Source: Pseudomonas sp. CROZ-RG-20F-R04-15 (lineage in GTDB: Bacteria; Pseudomonadota; Gammaproteobacteria; Pseudomonadales; Pseudomonadaceae). Taken from it: a stretch of 64,000 nucleotides of DNA. Positions 27,855 through 39,996 of the stretch are shown here, piece after piece. The notes beneath the pieces were generated by a model that was given only the letters and a program-made list of their open reading frames with translations, was not told the origin of the DNA and ran no database searches. Numbering within the stretch: the first letter of the stretch is position 1; every line of letters starts with the position of its first letter. Position numbers and translations under genes: made by a program. The stretch is from positions 186,001 through 250,000 of the forward strand of contig NZ_JAKNQL010000001.1 in assembly GCF_022662375.1 (NCBI RefSeq), in the 5' to 3' direction.

Positions 27855-28715
27855 ATGTCTTTAGCGGTGATTCAAATGGTCAGCCAGAGCGACGTGCTGG
27901 CCAATCTGGCTCAGGCCCGACGCCTGCTCGAACAGGCTGCTGCCGGCGGCGCGAAGCTGGCAGTGTTGCCAGAAAACTTCGCCGCCATGGGCCGTCGTGA
28001 CGTTGCTGACATCGGCCGTGCCGAGGCGCTCGGCGAAGGACCTATCCTGCCGTGGTTGAAACAGACCGCCCGCGACCTCAAGTTATGGATAGTGGCCGGC
28101 ACTTTGCCGTTGCCGCCAGTCAATCAACCGACGGCCAAGGCCAATGCCTGCTCGCTGCTGGTCGATGAGCATGGCGAAATCGTTGCACGCTATGACAAGT
28201 TGCATCTGTTCGATGTCGATGTGGCGGACAATCGCGGCCGTTATCGCGAATCCGATGACTATGCTTATGGCAGTGGTGTGGTGGTTGCCGACACGCCGGT
28301 GGGCAAGCTCGGTCTGACCGTGTGTTATGACCTGCGCTTTCCCGAGCTGTATAGCGAATTGCGTGCCGCCGGTGCCGAGTTGATCACCGCACCGTCGGCC
28401 TTCACTGCGGTGACCGGCGCAGCGCATTGGGATGTGCTGATTCGCGCGCGGGCCATCGAGACCCAGTGTTATGTGCTGGCCGCCGCGCAAGGCGGGACCC
28501 ATCCGGGACCGCGCGAAACCTTCGGCCATGCGGCGATTATCGACCCGTGGGGCCGCGTGCTGGCGAGTCAGGATCAAGGCGAAGCGGTGTTGTTGGCCGA
28601 ACGCGACAGTATTGAACAAGCGTCCATCAGGGCGCGAATGCCGGTGACCCGTCATCGGCGGTTTTTCTCGCAGGGCGCACAGCGGCCTGCTTCAGAACAC
28701 GAATTTAAGGCGTAA
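27855..28715 (+). CDS. Carbon-nitrogen hydrolase, probable deaminated glutathione amidase
   Basis: A 286-residue nitrilase-superfamily enzyme with the full Glu-Lys-Cys triad: E40 in LPENF, K115 in YDKLHLFD and C157 in VCYDLRFPE. The wording KLHLFDVDV and the flanking residues fit the Nit1/NitA branch, which repairs deaminated glutathione by hydrolysing its amide. The location between yhdP and tldD is the common Pseudomonas order. The substrate is by family inference. The ATG follows GCGGAG and is 58 bases after yhdP. Confidence 0.88.
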   Translation: MSLAVIQMVSQSDVLANLAQARRLLEQAAAGGAKLAVLPENFAAMGRRDVADIGRAEALGEGPILPWLKQTARDLKLWIVAGTLPLPPVNQPTAKANACSLLVDEHGEIVARYDKLHLFDVDVADNRGRYRESDDYAYGSGVVVADTPVGKLGLTVCYDLRFPELYSELRAAGAELITAPSAFTAVTGAAHWDVLIRARAIETQCYVLAAAQGGTHPGPRETFGHAAIIDPWGRVLASQDQGEAVLLAERDSIEQASIRARMPVTRHRRFFSQGAQRPASEHEFKA

Positions 28716-28719
28716 ACCT

Positions 28720-30162
28720 ATGAGCGAGTTGTTGTCCTCAGTCAGTGATCACCTGTTGGCGCCCGGCGGCGTGACGATCGAGAGCCTGCAAGGCGTGCTC
28801 GGCGATCTGGCCGGTCCCGGCATTGATGCCGCCGATCTGTATTTCCAGGGCCAGATCTCCGAGTCGTGGGCGCTGGAAGACGGCATCGTCAAGGAAGGCA
28901 GCTTCAATCTCGACCAAGGTGTCGGCGTACGTGCGCAGTCCGGTGAAAAAACCGGTTTCGCCTACAGCAATGCGATCACCCTCGAAGCCCTCGGCGCAGC
29001 AGCCCGAGCCGCGCGTTCGATCTCCCGCGCCGGGCAGAACGGCACGGTGCAGGCGTTCACCACGCAGGATGTCGCGCAACTGTACGCGCCGGACAACCCG
29101 CTGGAAGTGCTGAGCCGCGCCGAGAAGGTTGAACTGCTCAAGCGTATCGATGTGGCTACCCGCGCGCTCGACCCGCGTATTCAGCAGGTCAGCGTCAGCA
29201 TGGCTGGCGTCTGGGAGCGGATTCTGGTGGCGTCCACCGACGGCGGCCTGGCGGCGGATGTGCGCCCGCTGGTGCGTTTCAACGTCAGTGTGATCGTCGA
29301 ACAGAATGGCCGTCGCGAGCGTGGCGGGCATGGCGGCGGCGGGCGTACCGACTACCGTTATTTCCTCGCCGAAGACCGCGCCATGGGTTATGCCCGCGAA
29401 GCGTTGCGACAAGCGCTGGTGAATCTGGAAGCGATTCCGGCACCGGCCGGTACGTTGCCGGTGGTGTTGGGTTCGGGCTGGTCCGGTGTGCTGTTGCACG
29501 AAGCCGTCGGCCACGGTCTCGAAGGCGACTTCAACCGCAAGGGCAGTTCGGCCTACAGCGGCCGCATGGGTGAAATGGTTGCCTCGAAACTTTGCACTAT
29601 CGTCGATGACGGCACCTTGAGCGGCCGTCGCGGTTCGCTGAGCGTCGACGACGAGGGCACCCCGACCGAGTGCACCACGCTGATCGAGAACGGCGTACTC
29701 AAGGGCTACATGCAGGACAAGCTCAATGCGCGTCTGATGGGGGTGGCTCGTACCGGTAACGGTCGTCGCGAGTCTTACGCGCATCTGCCGATGCCTCGCA
29801 TGACCAACACCTACATGCTCGGCGGCGAAAGCGATCCGGCGGAAATCATTGCTTCGGTGAAAAAAGGCATCTACTGCGCCAATCTTGGCGGTGGTCAGGT
29901 CGATATCACCAGCGGCAAGTTCGTGTTCTCCACCAGCGAGGCGTACCTGATCGAAGACGGCAAGATCACCGCGCCAGTCAAAGGTGCGACGTTGATCGGC
30001 AACGGCCCTGAGGCAATGAGCCGGGTGTCGATGGTCGGTAACGATCTGGCGCTGGACAGCGGTGTAGGCACGTGCGGCAAGGACGGGCAGTCGGTGCCGG
30101 TAGGCGTGGGTCAGCCGACGCTGAAAATCGATGCGATCACCGTGGGTGGCACGGGCGCATAA
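28720..30162 (+). CDS. tldD: Metalloprotease TldD
   Basis: A 480-residue TldD. The zinc motif [11 protein letters not shown] (about residues 260-270) carries the two His ligands and the catalytic Glu; the third ligand is the conserved Cys in CANLGGG near 390. With PmbA/TldE it forms a heterodimeric protease that trims peptides such as microcin B17 precursor and CcdA. It starts four bases after the nit gene, so both are likely one transcript. Confidence 0.95.
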   Translation: MSELLSSVSDHLLAPGGVTIESLQGVLGDLAGPGIDAADLYFQGQISESWALEDGIVKEGSFNLDQGVGVRAQSGEKTGFAYSNAITLEALGAAARAARSISRAGQNGTVQAFTTQDVAQLYAPDNPLEVLSRAEKVELLKRIDVATRALDPRIQQVSVSMAGVWERILVASTDGGLAADVRPLVRFNVSVIVEQNGRRERGGHGGGGRTDYRYFLAEDRAMGYAREALRQALVNLEAIPAPAGTLPVVLGSGWSGVLLHEAVGHGLEGDFNRKGSSAYSGRMGEMVASKLCTIVDDGTLSGRRGSLSVDDEGTPTECTTLIENGVLKGYMQDKLNARLMGVARTGNGRRESYAHLPMPRMTNTYMLGGESDPAEIIASVKKGIYCANLGGGQVDITSGKFVFSTSEAYLIEDGKITAPVKGATLIGNGPEAMSRVSMVGNDLALDSGVGTCGKDGQSVPVGVGQPTLKIDAITVGGTGA

Positions 30163-30213
30163 GAAGAGGTGGAGCTTCGGGTGGCGCGCAGGGCGACCAC
30201 CCGGTGGCGAATA

Positions 30214-30738
30214 TCAACGCAGACCGCGTTGAGTCTCGTCCAGCTCACGGATGTACTTGAAGATCTTGCGGCTGGAAGCAGGAGGTTTGTTTTGCGCAAC
30301 CTCGTGCTGAGCCTGACGGATCAGGGAGCGTAGTTGTTGGCGATCGGCGTCCGGGTACTCGACGACGAACTTCTCCAGCACGGCATCGTCGCCTGCGATC
30401 AGGCGATCACGCCAGCGTTCGAGATTGTGGAAACGCTCGTTGTACTGACGAGTAGAGGCATCGAGTTGATCGAGCAACGTGAGAATGGCGTCCGTGTCCT
30501 GGTCGCGCATCAGTTTGCCGATGAACTGCAAATGCCGTTTACGCGCGATGTTCGCGGTGTGCTTGGGCGCATCGGCCAAAGCCCGGCGCATGGCGTCGGT
30601 CAGCGGCAGTTTTGCGATCAAGTCAGGCTTGAGTGTTGTCAGGCGCTCGCCGAGGTCAACCAGAGCATGCAGCTCGCGTTTGACCTGAGATTTGCTTTTT
30701 TCTCCCGTATCGAGGGAGTCGTCGTAAGAATCAACCAT
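30214..30738 (-). CDS. darP: Ribosome-associated protein DarP/YjgA
   Basis: A 174-residue, all-helical, basic protein of the UPF0307/YjgA family, renamed DarP for its dual role in late 50S subunit maturation near the peptidyl-transferase centre. It has the N-terminal [18 protein letters not shown], the middle [14 protein letters not shown] and the C-terminal R-x-LIRQA segments. The start is at 30738 (MVDSYDD); a longer frame to 30900 runs against the pmbA start. It is convergent with tldD and divergent from pmbA, the usual darP-pmbA pairing. Confidence 0.92.
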   Translation of the reverse strand: MVDSYDDSLDTGEKSKSQVKRELHALVDLGERLTTLKPDLIAKLPLTDAMRRALADAPKHTANIARKRHLQFIGKLMRDQDTDAILTLLDQLDASTRQYNERFHNLERWRDRLIAGDDAVLEKFVVEYPDADRQQLRSLIRQAQHEVAQNKPPASSRKIFKYIRELDETQRGLR

Positions 30739-30846
30739 GGTGGCAGTCCGCAAAGAAACGCCGCCATGATAACCAGTCGGGGGCCGCTTGTCCGGCCCGG
30801 TCGCTCGATGACCCCAGCCGAAAGCAGAATTTGAGTGGAGATGAGC

Positions 30847-32193
30847 ATGAGTGCAGTTCAAAGCGTCGGCCCGCAGGCATTGCCGGCACTGCAGGAACAA
30901 GTCGAGCAGATCATCGCCGAAGCCAAGCGTCAGGGCGCCAGTGCCTGCGAAGTAGCGGTGTCGCTGGAGCAGGGACTGTCGACATCAGTGCGTCAGCGTG
31001 AAGTCGAAACCGTCGAGTTCAACCGCGATCAGGGTTTCGGCATCACTCTGTATGTGGGCCAGCGCAAAGGCTCGGCCAGCACCTCGGCGACCGGCCCGGA
31101 TGCAATTCGCGAAACCGTCGCTGCGGCTCTGGCCATCGCTAAACACACTTCAGAAGACGAGGCCTCGGGTCTGGCCGATGCGGCGTTGATGGCCAAGGAA
31201 CAGCACGATTTCGACCTGTTTCACGAGTGGGACATCACGCCGGAGCAAGCGATCGAGAAGGCCTTGCTCTGTGAAGCAGCCGCGTTCGACGCCGATGCGC
31301 GGATCAAGAACGCCGACGGCACGACCCTCAGCACCCATCAGGGCTGCCGGGTTTACGGTAACAGCCACGGTTTCATTGGTGGCTACGCATCGACCCGGCA
31401 CAGCCTGAGCTGCGTGATGATCGCCGAGGCCGATGGCCAGATGCAGCGCGATTACTGGTACGACGTGAGCCGTCAGGGCGAATTGCTGGCCGATCCGGTG
31501 AGCATTGGTCAGCGTGCCGCGCAACGGGCGGCAAGCCGTCTCGGCGCGCGTCCGGTGCCGACCTGCGAGGTGCCGGTACTGTTTTCCGCAGAGCTGGCGG
31601 GCGGTTTGTTTGGCAGTTTCCTCTCGGCGGTGTCCGGCGGCAGTCTGTATCGCAAATCGTCGTTCCTTGAAGGCACTTTGGGGCAGAAGCTGTTCCCGGA
31701 ATGGCTGACGATTGATGAACGCCCGCACTTGATGCGCGCGATGGGCAGCGCCTCCTATGACGGTGATGGCCTGGCGACGTACGCCAAACCGTTCGTCGAA
31801 AAGGGCGAATTGGTCTCGTACATCCTTGGCACGTACTCCGGGCGCAAGCTCGGTATGCCGAGCACGGCGAACGCCGGCGGCGTGCATAACCTGTTCGTCA
31901 CCCATGGTGATGAAGACCAGGCTGCGCTGTTGAAGCGTATGGGTCGTGGCTTGTTGGTCACTGAGTTGATGGGCCATGGCCTGAACATGGTTACCGGCGA
32001 CTACTCGCGTGGTGCGGCGGGTTTCTGGGTGGAAAACGGCGAAATCCAGTTCGCCGTGCAGGAAGTGACCATCGCCGGCAACATGCGTGACATGTTCAAG
32101 CAGATCGTTGCCGTGGGTAATGACTTGGAACTGCGTAGCAACATTCGCACAGGTTCGGTGTTGATCGAACGGATGACTGTCGCCGGCAGCTAA
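30847..32193 (+). CDS. pmbA: Metalloprotease PmbA (TldE)
   Basis: A 448-residue partner of TldD. It shares the fold but lacks the HExxxH motif, as is normal for PmbA/TldE; the conserved C-terminal segments [18 protein letters not shown] and [18 protein letters not shown] are present. The start is ATG 30847, with GGAG six bases upstream; in-frame GTG and ATG codons at 30835 and 30841 are less well placed. A strong terminator follows. Confidence 0.95.
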   Translation: MSAVQSVGPQALPALQEQVEQIIAEAKRQGASACEVAVSLEQGLSTSVRQREVETVEFNRDQGFGITLYVGQRKGSASTSATGPDAIRETVAAALAIAKHTSEDEASGLADAALMAKEQHDFDLFHEWDITPEQAIEKALLCEAAAFDADARIKNADGTTLSTHQGCRVYGNSHGFIGGYASTRHSLSCVMIAEADGQMQRDYWYDVSRQGELLADPVSIGQRAAQRAASRLGARPVPTCEVPVLFSAELAGGLFGSFLSAVSGGSLYRKSSFLEGTLGQKLFPEWLTIDERPHLMRAMGSASYDGDGLATYAKPFVEKGELVSYILGTYSGRKLGMPSTANAGGVHNLFVTHGDEDQAALLKRMGRGLLVTELMGHGLNMVTGDYSRGAAGFWVENGEIQFAVQEVTIAGNMRDMFKQIVAVGNDLELRSNIRTGSVLIERMTVAGS

Positions 32194-32209
32194 GCTCACC
32201 CGCCACACC

Positions 32210-32248
32210 AAAAAGGCGCGCCACCCCATCGGGTGGCGCGCCTTTTTT
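32210..32248 (+). terminator. Strong intrinsic terminator after pmbA
   Basis: A 12-bp GC-rich stem GGCGCGCCACCC/GGGTGGCGCGCC with a four-base loop is flanked by AAAAA on the left and TTTTTT on the right, so it could work in both directions. Confidence 0.95.
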
Positions 32249-32268
32249 ATTGGCTCCATACAAAACCC

Positions 32269-32357
32269 TGTGGGAGCAAGCATGCTCGCGAAAGCGATTT
32301 AACAGCCGACCGCAGTGGTGACTGATACGACGCCTTCGCGAGCAGGCTCGCTCCCAC
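32269..32357. repeat. REP pair (inverted), left copy diverged
   Basis: Two inverted REP copies; the left one reads GAGCAAGCATGCTCGC rather than GAGCGAGCCTGCTCGC. They separate the pmbA terminator from the fagA promoter. Confidence 0.88.
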
Positions 32358-32391
32358 CCTGAAATCTGCATCGCTCTGCGCTCTTGTTTTG

Positions 32392-32426
32392 GTTCTCATT
32401 ATCATCTAATAATAAATCTCATTATC
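32392..32426 (+). promoter_or_regulatory. Overlapping Fur-box-like sites upstream of fagA
   Basis: Two TCTCATTATC half-patterns lie in an AT-rich stretch. The second, at 32408-32426, matches about 14 of 19 bases of the GATAATGATAATCATTATC consensus by eye. It ends 16 bases before the fagA ATG. In P. aeruginosa this operon is Fur-repressed, so iron control here is well supported. Confidence 0.75.
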
Positions 32427-32442
32427 GGATGAGCCCCGGATC

Positions 32443-32830
32443 ATGAGTTCTGCCTTGCACGAGCAGCCGTACCTCGAAAGCTGGCGCTGGATGAGTCGTC
32501 AGATCCGTTGCGCGATGGATCCCGACGAACCGCGCCTGATCGAACATTACCTCGCCGAAGGCCGGTATCTGTCTTGTTGCACCGCGACTTCTCCCTGGAC
32601 CATCGCTGAAACCTCCTTCCGTCTGCTGCTCGACACGGCCACCGACATCGCCTTGCCGTGGCACTGGCGCAGCATCTGCCTCGATCAAGCCTGGCGTCCG
32701 TTGCGTGAAATGGAGCGCCTGTCCCTGTGCAACTGCCGGCTAAAACGCTGGCAACGCTACACCTGGCAGCTCGCCACTTGCGAATTGCTTCCCTCGATTC
32801 CTCTTATTGAACTGGTGCAAGGATTTTCAG

Positions 32831-32850
<20 letters not shown>
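32443..32850 (+). CDS. fagA: FagA (Fur-associated gene A), unknown function
   Basis: A 135-residue protein rich in Trp and Cys with no signal peptide or membrane segment. It corresponds by position and character to FagA, the first gene of the iron-repressed fagA-fumC-orfX-sodA operon of Pseudomonas. Its biochemical role is unknown. The cysteines (CCTAT near 46, LCNCRL near 92) could bind metal, though spacing gives no standard motif. Its last 20 bases overlap the start of fumC, which couples their translation. Confidence 0.82.
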
Positions 32851-34207
<1,357 letters not shown>

Positions 34208-34234
34208 ACCCTGCAACCGCTTTGGAGGCTCACC

Positions 34235-34675
34235 ATGGAGCACTGGAAACGCACGATCGAACGGGCCAATCGCTGCTTCATGCTGGGCGAATTGATCGAC
34301 GCCCGTGAGGCTTATCTGCAAGCCCTGGCCCTGGCTCAAGTGTTGTTCGAACGCTGGGCGGATGCCGACGAAGCGGTGGCGGCCTGCGTCATCTCCCACC
34401 ACAACCTGGCTGACTTGCACCTGCGCCTGAATCAGCCGGAGGAGAGCGCCGAATACCTCTGCGCTATTCATCAGCGGCTGCTGCAGACCATGCAGGACGA
34501 ACGCCAGCGTCTGGCATTGCGTGAAGCGGCGCTGCGCCAGAGCAGCAAGACCTACGTCGAGCTGCTGAATTTCATCAGCGAACACGGCGAATACCCGCGC
34601 ACCCAGCGTTTGCTGCACCCGGATACCGGCAATGCGCGCCGCGCGCCTGCCCCACACCACCATGGAGTCCATTGA
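34235..34675 (+). CDS. OrfX of the fagA-sodA operon, helical unknown protein
   Basis: A 146-residue cytosolic protein made of helix pairs; the segments [21 protein letters not shown] and [21 protein letters not shown] resemble tetratricopeptide units. It is the conserved unknown gene between fumC and sodA in Pseudomonas. A His-rich tail (PAPHHHGVH) ends just before sodA. It starts with ATG after TGGAGGC. It may act as a scaffold or chaperone for a neighbour, but that is speculation. Confidence 0.75.
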   Translation: MEHWKRTIERANRCFMLGELIDAREAYLQALALAQVLFERWADADEAVAACVISHHNLADLHLRLNQPEESAEYLCAIHQRLLQTMQDERQRLALREAALRQSSKTYVELLNFISEHGEYPRTQRLLHPDTGNARRAPAPHHHGVH

Positions 34676-34676
34676 A

Positions 34677-35288
34677 ATGGCTTTTACCTTGCCTGCCTTG
34701 CCTTACGCCTACGACGCTCTCGAGCCGCATATCGATGCGCAGACCATGGAGATTCACTACACCAAGCATCACCAGACCTACATCAACAACTTAAACGCCG
34801 CCGTAGAAGGCACTGAATACGCTGAGTGGCCGGTGGAAAAGCTCGTCGCCAGTGTTCAGCAATTGCCGGAAAAACTCCGCGCGGCGGTAATCAATCAGGG
34901 CGGCGGTCACGCCAACCACTCGCTGTTCTGGGAAGTGATGGTGCCGAGTGGTGGCGGTAAGCCGGACGGCGCGCTGGCCAAGGCCATCGATGAGCAACTG
35001 GGCGGTCTCGACAGTTTCAAGGAAGCCTTCACTAAAGCCGCACTGACTCGCTTCGGCAGCGGCTGGGCCTGGCTCAGCGTGACCCCGGAGAAAAAACTGA
35101 TCGTGGAAAGCAGCGGCAACCAGGACAGCCCGTTGATGAACGGCAACACGCCGATTCTCGGTCTCGATGTCTGGGAGCACGCCTATTACCTGCGCTATCA
35201 GAACCGTCGTCCGGAATACATCAACGCGTTCTACAACGTGATCAATTGGCCTGAGGTTGCTGCGCGCTATCAGGCCGCACTGGTTTAA
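34677..35288 (+). CDS. sodA: Superoxide dismutase, manganese type
   Basis: A 203-residue Fe/Mn-type SOD. Metal ligands are H27 (in EIHYTKHH), H81 (in NHSLFW) and the Asp and His of DVWEHAYYL. The GGGHANHS wording and the placement in an iron-repressed operon favour manganese. It removes superoxide in the cytoplasm when iron is low. The start is ATG 34677 with GGAG nine bases upstream; an upstream in-frame start lies inside orfX. Confidence 0.95.
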   Translation: MAFTLPALPYAYDALEPHIDAQTMEIHYTKHHQTYINNLNAAVEGTEYAEWPVEKLVASVQQLPEKLRAAVINQGGGHANHSLFWEVMVPSGGGKPDGALAKAIDEQLGGLDSFKEAFTKAALTRFGSGWAWLSVTPEKKLIVESSGNQDSPLMNGNTPILGLDVWEHAYYLRYQNRRPEYINAFYNVINWPEVAARYQAALV

Positions 35289-35318
35289 GTCTTCTATAAA
35301 AACAATCCAAGGCTGACT

Positions 35319-36212
35319 ATGGGCACTGAAACACTGGCGATCGGAAGTGGGCGTATGTTTCGTTACGCAGTGGGGTCGCTGTTGCTGTTGGCGGGCATGA
35401 CCTTGTTGGTCACCCACGGGCTGGAATGGCTGAATCTGGAGCCGAGGCTGTTGCGAGCGTTGCAGGGCGGTGCGATCTGCGCCCTCGGCACGGCGCTTGG
35501 CGCTGTGCCGGTGCTGGTGATTCGGCGTATGCCGCAAGCGCTCAGCGATACGTTGCTGGGTTTTGGTGCCGGGGTGATGCTGGCGGCGACGGCGTTTTCG
35601 CTGATCGTACCGGGAATTGCCGCCGCCGAAAGCCTGGGCCTGACACCGTGGGGGGCCAGTGGCCTGATCTGTTTCGGCATCATGCTCGGTGCATTCGGGT
35701 TGTATCTGGTCGATCTCAAGGTTTCAGGTGCATCCCCGGAAATGCTCGTCGGCACCGTCGAGCATCCGGTGATCCCGCCGCGAATCTGGCTGTTCGTCTT
35801 CGCCATCATTGCCCACAACATCCCTGAAGGCATGGCGGTTGGTGTTTCTGCAGGCGGCGGCATGCCGGATGCGGACAGCCTCGCGATGGGCATTGCTTTG
35901 CAGGATGTACCGGAAGGTCTGGTGATTGCGCTGGTATTGGCCGGGGCGGGGATGTCGCGGGTCAAAGCGTTTTTGATCGGCGCGGCGTCTGGTCTGGTCG
36001 AACCGGTGTTTGCCCTGCTTTGTGCATGGCTGGTCAGCCTGGCGCAGGTGTTGTTGCCGTTAGGGCTGGCACTGGCGGCAGGGGCAATGTTGCTGGTGGT
36101 GACCCACGAGGTCATTCCCGAGTCGCGACGCAATGGTCATGACAAACTGGCCAGTCTTGGCTTGTTGAGCGGGTTTTGTTTGATGATGGTGATGGATACG
36201 GCATTGGGTTGA
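35319..36212 (+). CDS. ZIP family metal transporter
   Basis: A 297-residue membrane protein with eight or so helices. The ZIP metal-binding motifs are in the adjacent central helices: HNIPEGMAVG (about residues 167-176) and QDVPEGL (about 197-203; Gln-Asp in place of the usual His/Asn-Glu spacing). It follows sodA by 30 bases, the P. aeruginosa order, so manganese import for SodA or replacement of iron is a natural idea; zinc is the alternative. The last gene of the Fur-controlled set. Confidence 0.85.
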   Translation: MGTETLAIGSGRMFRYAVGSLLLLAGMTLLVTHGLEWLNLEPRLLRALQGGAICALGTALGAVPVLVIRRMPQALSDTLLGFGAGVMLAATAFSLIVPGIAAAESLGLTPWGASGLICFGIMLGAFGLYLVDLKVSGASPEMLVGTVEHPVIPPRIWLFVFAIIAHNIPEGMAVGVSAGGGMPDADSLAMGIALQDVPEGLVIALVLAGAGMSRVKAFLIGAASGLVEPVFALLCAWLVSLAQVLLPLGLALAAGAMLLVVTHEVIPESRRNGHDKLASLGLLSGFCLMMVMDTALG

Positions 36213-36221
36213 AGCAGATCA

Positions 36222-36294
36222 AAAGATCGCAGCCTGCGGCAACTCCTACCGGGAACCCATTCCAATGCAGGAGCTGCCGAAGGCTGCGATCTTT
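36222..36294. repeat. Second-type REP pair (AAAGATCGCAGCC family)
   Basis: Inverted copies AAAGATCGCAGCCTGCGGC and GCCGAAGGCTGCGATCTTT flank a short spacer and form a long hairpin between the converging ZIP and ptsO genes. It is unrelated in sequence to the GTGGGAGCGAG family and occurs once in this window. Confidence 0.85.
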
Positions 36295-36306
36295 CTATTT
36301 TGGCTG

Positions 36307-36582
36307 TCAGCCGCCTTCATCGAAGTAGTTGTTGATCAACGCCACCAGCGCATCGAGCGCTTCCTGTTCCTGATGCCCTTCAGTACTCAAATAGATCCTG
36401 GTGCCCTTGCCAGCCGCCAGCATCATCATCGCCATGATGCTTTTGCCATCGACGGTAGTCTCTGGCGTGCGGCCCACTCTGATTGTGCAATCCGGATACT
36501 GCCCGGCCACTCCGACAAACTTGGCCGATGCGCGGGCATGCAGGCCCAGCTTGTTGATGATTTCGATTTCCAGAGCAGGCAT
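36307..36582 (-). CDS. ptsO: HPr-like phosphocarrier NPr
   Basis: A 91-residue HPr-fold protein with the phosphorylatable His15 in GLHARAS and the regulatory-site region GKSIMAMMML. In the nitrogen PTS (PtsP-NPr-EIIA-Ntr) it passes phosphate to PtsN. It is the last gene of the rpoN-linked set on the minus strand, 15 bases after rapZ. Confidence 0.94.
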   Translation of the reverse strand: MPALEIEIINKLGLHARASAKFVGVAGQYPDCTIRVGRTPETTVDGKSIMAMMMLAAGKGTRIYLSTEGHQEQEALDALVALINNYFDEGG

Positions 36583-36597
36583 CGCGGTGTGAATCCT

Positions 36598-37455
36598 TTA
36601 AGTGAGGTCGCGGTGGCGAACCTGGACATTCTTCAGGGTTTTCTGCAGGGCCTGACCCAGGCGTTCGGTCAGGTAGACGGAGCGGTGATGCCCGCCGGTG
36701 CAGCCAATGGCAATGGTGACGTAGGCACGGTTGCTCGCGGCGAAACGCGGCAGCCATTTGTGCAGGTAGGTGAAGATGTCCTGGAACATTTCTTCGACTT
36801 CCGGCTGCGCCGCGAGGTATTCGGCCACTGGCGCATCGAGACCTGATTGCGCACGCAGTTCCGGCTTCCAGTACGGATTGGGCAGGCAGCGCACATCGAA
36901 CACCAGATCCGCGTCTACCGGCATGCCGCGCTTGAAGCCGAATGATTCGACCAGGAACGCGGTGCCCGGCTCCGGCTGATTCAGCAGGCGCAGCTTGATG
37001 GTGTCGCGCAACTGGTACAGGTTCAGATTGGTGGTGTTGATTTTCAGATCGGCGAGGTCGGCGATCGGGCCGAGCAGGGCGGTTTCATCCTGAATCGCCT
37101 CGGCCAGCGAGCGATTGGCGTTGCTCAGCGGATGGCGACGACGGGTTTCGGAGAAACGCTTGAGCAGGGTTTCTTCGTCGGCGTCCAGATACAGGACATC
37201 GCACTGGATGTGCTTGGCCCGGACATCTTCAAGCAGTTCGGGAAAGCGCGTCAGATGACTCGGCAAGTTGCGCGCATCGATCGATACGGCCACCAGCGGT
37301 TGCGCCAGCTCAGTGTGAATCAGCGCGCGTTCGGCCAATTCCGGCAGCAAGCCTGCCGGCAGGTTGTCGATGCAGTAATAGCCGTTGTCCTCAAGGACAT
37401 CCAGAGCCGTACTTTTACCCGAGCCGGAACGGCCGCTGACGATGATCAAGCGCAT
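36598..37455 (-). CDS. rapZ: RNase adapter protein RapZ
   Basis: A 285-residue P-loop protein of the RapZ/YvcJ family: Walker A GRSGSGKS at residues 8-15, a [13 protein letters not shown] segment near 94, and the C-terminal RNA-binding domain with CTGGHHRSV (about 246-254). In enterobacteria it binds the GlmZ sRNA and guides RNase E to control GlmS; in Pseudomonas the direct target is less clear. It overlaps neither neighbour but is only two bases from ptsN. Confidence 0.94.
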   Translation of the reverse strand: MRLIIVSGRSGSGKSTALDVLEDNGYYCIDNLPAGLLPELAERALIHTELAQPLVAVSIDARNLPSHLTRFPELLEDVRAKHIQCDVLYLDADEETLLKRFSETRRRHPLSNANRSLAEAIQDETALLGPIADLADLKINTTNLNLYQLRDTIKLRLLNQPEPGTAFLVESFGFKRGMPVDADLVFDVRCLPNPYWKPELRAQSGLDAPVAEYLAAQPEVEEMFQDIFTYLHKWLPRFAASNRAYVTIAIGCTGGHHRSVYLTERLGQALQKTLKNVQVRHRDLT

Positions 37456-37457
37456 GA

Positions 37458-37922
37458 TTAGTGCCCGTTCTGCTCGTCCAGGACAACCTGATACAAGGCT
37501 TCGTTGCTCTTGGCGTTACGCAGTTTATCGCGCACATCCTTGCGGTCGAGCATGCTGGCGATCTGACGCAGCAACTCCAGGTGCGCATCGGTGGCGGCTT
37601 CCGGGACCAGCAATACGAACAGCAGATCAACCGGCGCACCGTCGATGGCGTCGAAATCAATAGGTGCTTCAAGGTGCATCAGCGCACTGATAGGCGCTTC
37701 GCAACCCTTGAGGCGACAGTGAGGAATGGCGATGCCGTTGCCAAAACCGGTGGAACCGAGTTTTTCACGGGCAATCAGTGCCTCGAAGACATCTTGCATC
37801 TCCAGATCCGGCACTTCGCGGGCGATCAGGTTGGCAATTTGTTCGAGGGCTTTCTTTTTACTGCCGCCCGGCACGTTCACGAGAGAACGGCCGGGGGTCA
37901 GGATACTTTCAAGTCGGATCAT
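37458..37922 (-). CDS. ptsN: PTS EIIA-Ntr regulatory protein
   Basis: A 154-residue EIIA domain of the fructose/mannitol class with the active-site His68 in IAIPHCRL. It receives phosphate from NPr and regulates potassium transport, PHB and carbon-nitrogen balance rather than sugar uptake. It stands between hpf and rapZ in the conserved rpoN cluster. Confidence 0.95.
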   Translation of the reverse strand: MIRLESILTPGRSLVNVPGGSKKKALEQIANLIAREVPDLEMQDVFEALIAREKLGSTGFGNGIAIPHCRLKGCEAPISALMHLEAPIDFDAIDGAPVDLLFVLLVPEAATDAHLELLRQIASMLDRKDVRDKLRNAKSNEALYQVVLDEQNGH

Positions 37923-37933
37923 GGGGTGGGGGG

Positions 37934-38242
37934 TTATCGACCGGTCGCGCCCTGGAGCAGGCTCTGGGTCTTTTCCTTATGCTTTTTGAGTTGTTTATCC
38001 AGCTTGTCGGTCAAGGCGTCGATCGCCGCGTACATATCGGTATGTTCCGCGTTGGCGACCACTTCGCTGCCGGGTATATGCAAGGTGGCTTCGATTTTCT
38101 GCTTCAGCTTTTCGACGCACATCGTGACCTGCACGTTGGTGATCTTGTCGAAATGTCGCTCCAGTCGTTGGAGTTTTTCCTCGATATAGGAACGCAGAGG
38201 TTGGGTCACTTCCAGTTGGTGTCCACTGATGTTGACTTGCAT
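37934..38242 (-). CDS. hpf: Ribosome hibernation promoting factor (short HPF)
   Basis: A 102-residue short-form HPF/YfiA protein with the beta-alpha fold (MQVNISGHQLEVTQ at the start; HTDMYAAIDALTDKLDKQLKKHK helix near 67-90). It binds the 30S decoding centre and helps form idle 100S ribosomes. The start at 38242 has GGAGAAG upstream; a longer in-frame start lies inside the hairpin region before it. It follows rpoN by 73 bases. Confidence 0.94.
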   Translation of the reverse strand: MQVNISGHQLEVTQPLRSYIEEKLQRLERHFDKITNVQVTMCVEKLKQKIEATLHIPGSEVVANAEHTDMYAAIDALTDKLDKQLKKHKEKTQSLLQGATGR

Positions 38243-38260
38243 ACAGCTTCTCCTTCGTTG

Positions 38261-38299
38261 CCAGTGCATAAAGCGGCAGGCTGGATAGCCTGCCACTGG
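38261..38299 (-). other. Nested hairpin between rpoN and hpf
   Basis: An inner 8-bp stem GGCAGGCT/AGCCTGCC with a four-base loop is enclosed by CCAGTG/CACTGG. On the minus strand the stem is followed by GCTTTATG, a poor T-tract, so it may attenuate or process the rpoN-hpf message rather than end it. Confidence 0.55.
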
Positions 38300-38315
38300 A
38301 ACGCTGTAACGTGGC

Positions 38316-39809
38316 TTACATCAACCGCTTGCGTTCGCTCGAAGGCGCGATCCCGAGGGATTCGCGGTACTTGGCGACGGTGCGGCGAGCCACCTGAATG
38401 CCTTGTGCCTCCAGTAAACCAGCGATCTTGCTGTCACTCAACGGCTTTTTCTGATTTTCCGCGGCAACCAGTTTTTTGATGATCGCGCGGATCGCCGTGG
38501 ACGAGCATTCGCCGCCTTCGGAGGTGCTGACGTGGCTGGAGAAAAAGTATTTCAGCTCATAAATACCGCGTGGGGTATGCATGAATTTCTGCGTGGTCAC
38601 CCGCGAAATCGTTGACTCGTGCATGCCGACGGCTTCGGCGATGTCGTGCAGGACCAACGGCTTCATGGCTTCGTCGCCGTATTCCAGAAAACCGCGCTGA
38701 TGCTCGACGATCTGGGTGGCAACTTTCATCAGGGTTTCGTTGCGGCTCTGCAGGCTCTTGATGAACCAGCGGGCTTCCTGCAACTGGTTACGCATGAAGG
38801 TGTTGTCGGCGCTGGTGTCGGCGCGACGGACGAAACCCGCGTACTGGGCGTTGACGCGCAGGCGTGGCACCGATTCCTGGTTCAGCTCGACCAGCCAGCG
38901 CTCATTGTCCTTGCGCACAATGACGTCTGGCACAACGTATTCGGCTTCGGTGGATTCGATCTGCGAACCTGGACGCGGATTAAGGCTCTGCACCAGTTCG
39001 ATGACCTGACGCAGTTCATCTTCCTTGAGCTTCATGCGGCGCATCAACTGGCTGTAGTCGCGGCTGCCCAGCAGGTCGATGTAGTCGGTAACCAGACGTT
39101 TCGCTTCAGCCAGCCAAGGTGTCTTGGCCGATAGCTGGCGCAATTGCAGCAACAGGCATTCGCCGAGGTTGCGCGCACCGATGCCGGCTGGTTCGAACTG
39201 TTGAATGCGGTGCAGGACGGCTTCGATTTCGTCCAGTTCGATGTCCAGTTCCGGGTCGAACGCCTCAAGAATTTCTTCGAGGGTTTCGTCCAGGTAGCCC
39301 TGATTGTTGATGCAATCGATCAGGGTCACGGCGATCAGGCGATCGGTGTCGGACATCGGTGCGAGATTCAGCTGCCACAGCAAATGGCTTTGCAGGCTCT
39401 CGCCGGCAGAGGTGCGGGTGGTGAAGTCCCACTCGTCATCATCGTTGCTGGGCAGGCTGCTGGCGCTGGTCTGGTAGACGTCTTCCCAGGCGGTGTCGAC
39501 CGGAAGTTCGTTGGGGATGCGCTCGTTCCATTCGCCGTCCTCGAGGTTGTCGACCGTCGGGGCGGTTTCCTGATAGGAAGGTTCCTGGATCTCGGTGTTG
39601 GGCTTCTGTTCGGCGTTGTCGGCCATAGGGTCGGAATTGTCGAAGTCTTCGCCTTCTTCCTGGCGTTCGAGCATCGGATTGGATTCCAGCGCCTCCTGGA
39701 TTTCCTGTTGCAGATCCAGGGTCGACAATTGGAGCAGGCGGATGGCCTGTTGCAACTGCGGTGTCATCGTCAGCTGCTGGCCCATTCTCAAGACTAGCGA
39801 TGGTTTCAT
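38316..39809 (-). CDS. rpoN: RNA polymerase sigma-54 factor
   Basis: A 497-residue sigma-54. Region I is glutamine- and leucine-rich ([19 protein letters not shown], residues 11-29), region II is acidic (about 50-115), then come the core-binding domain, the helix-turn-helix and the C-terminal RpoN box [10 protein letters not shown] (about 474-483). It directs transcription of nitrogen, flagellar and many other genes with enhancer-binding activators. It is separated from lptB by 187 bases, in which no clear promoter was picked out. Confidence 0.97.
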   Translation of the reverse strand: MKPSLVLRMGQQLTMTPQLQQAIRLLQLSTLDLQQEIQEALESNPMLERQEEGEDFDNSDPMADNAEQKPNTEIQEPSYQETAPTVDNLEDGEWNERIPNELPVDTAWEDVYQTSASSLPSNDDDEWDFTTRTSAGESLQSHLLWQLNLAPMSDTDRLIAVTLIDCINNQGYLDETLEEILEAFDPELDIELDEIEAVLHRIQQFEPAGIGARNLGECLLLQLRQLSAKTPWLAEAKRLVTDYIDLLGSRDYSQLMRRMKLKEDELRQVIELVQSLNPRPGSQIESTEAEYVVPDVIVRKDNERWLVELNQESVPRLRVNAQYAGFVRRADTSADNTFMRNQLQEARWFIKSLQSRNETLMKVATQIVEHQRGFLEYGDEAMKPLVLHDIAEAVGMHESTISRVTTQKFMHTPRGIYELKYFFSSHVSTSEGGECSSTAIRAIIKKLVAAENQKKPLSDSKIAGLLEAQGIQVARRTVAKYRESLGIAPSSERKRLM

Positions 39810-39996
39810 GGCAGGGGCTTAACACCTTATTCGCCGGCGCTATGCGCCATCCACTACAGGGCGCCGAAGCGCCAAACTTAAGCAAATTATATGCCTGAAA
39901 CTGAAGTGTTTGCCTAGAGCGCTGTAACAATTAAAGCGTATTAAATCCTGCTTGAATCGATACAGCGCCCCGGCGGCGCACCGGGCACTGTTGCGC

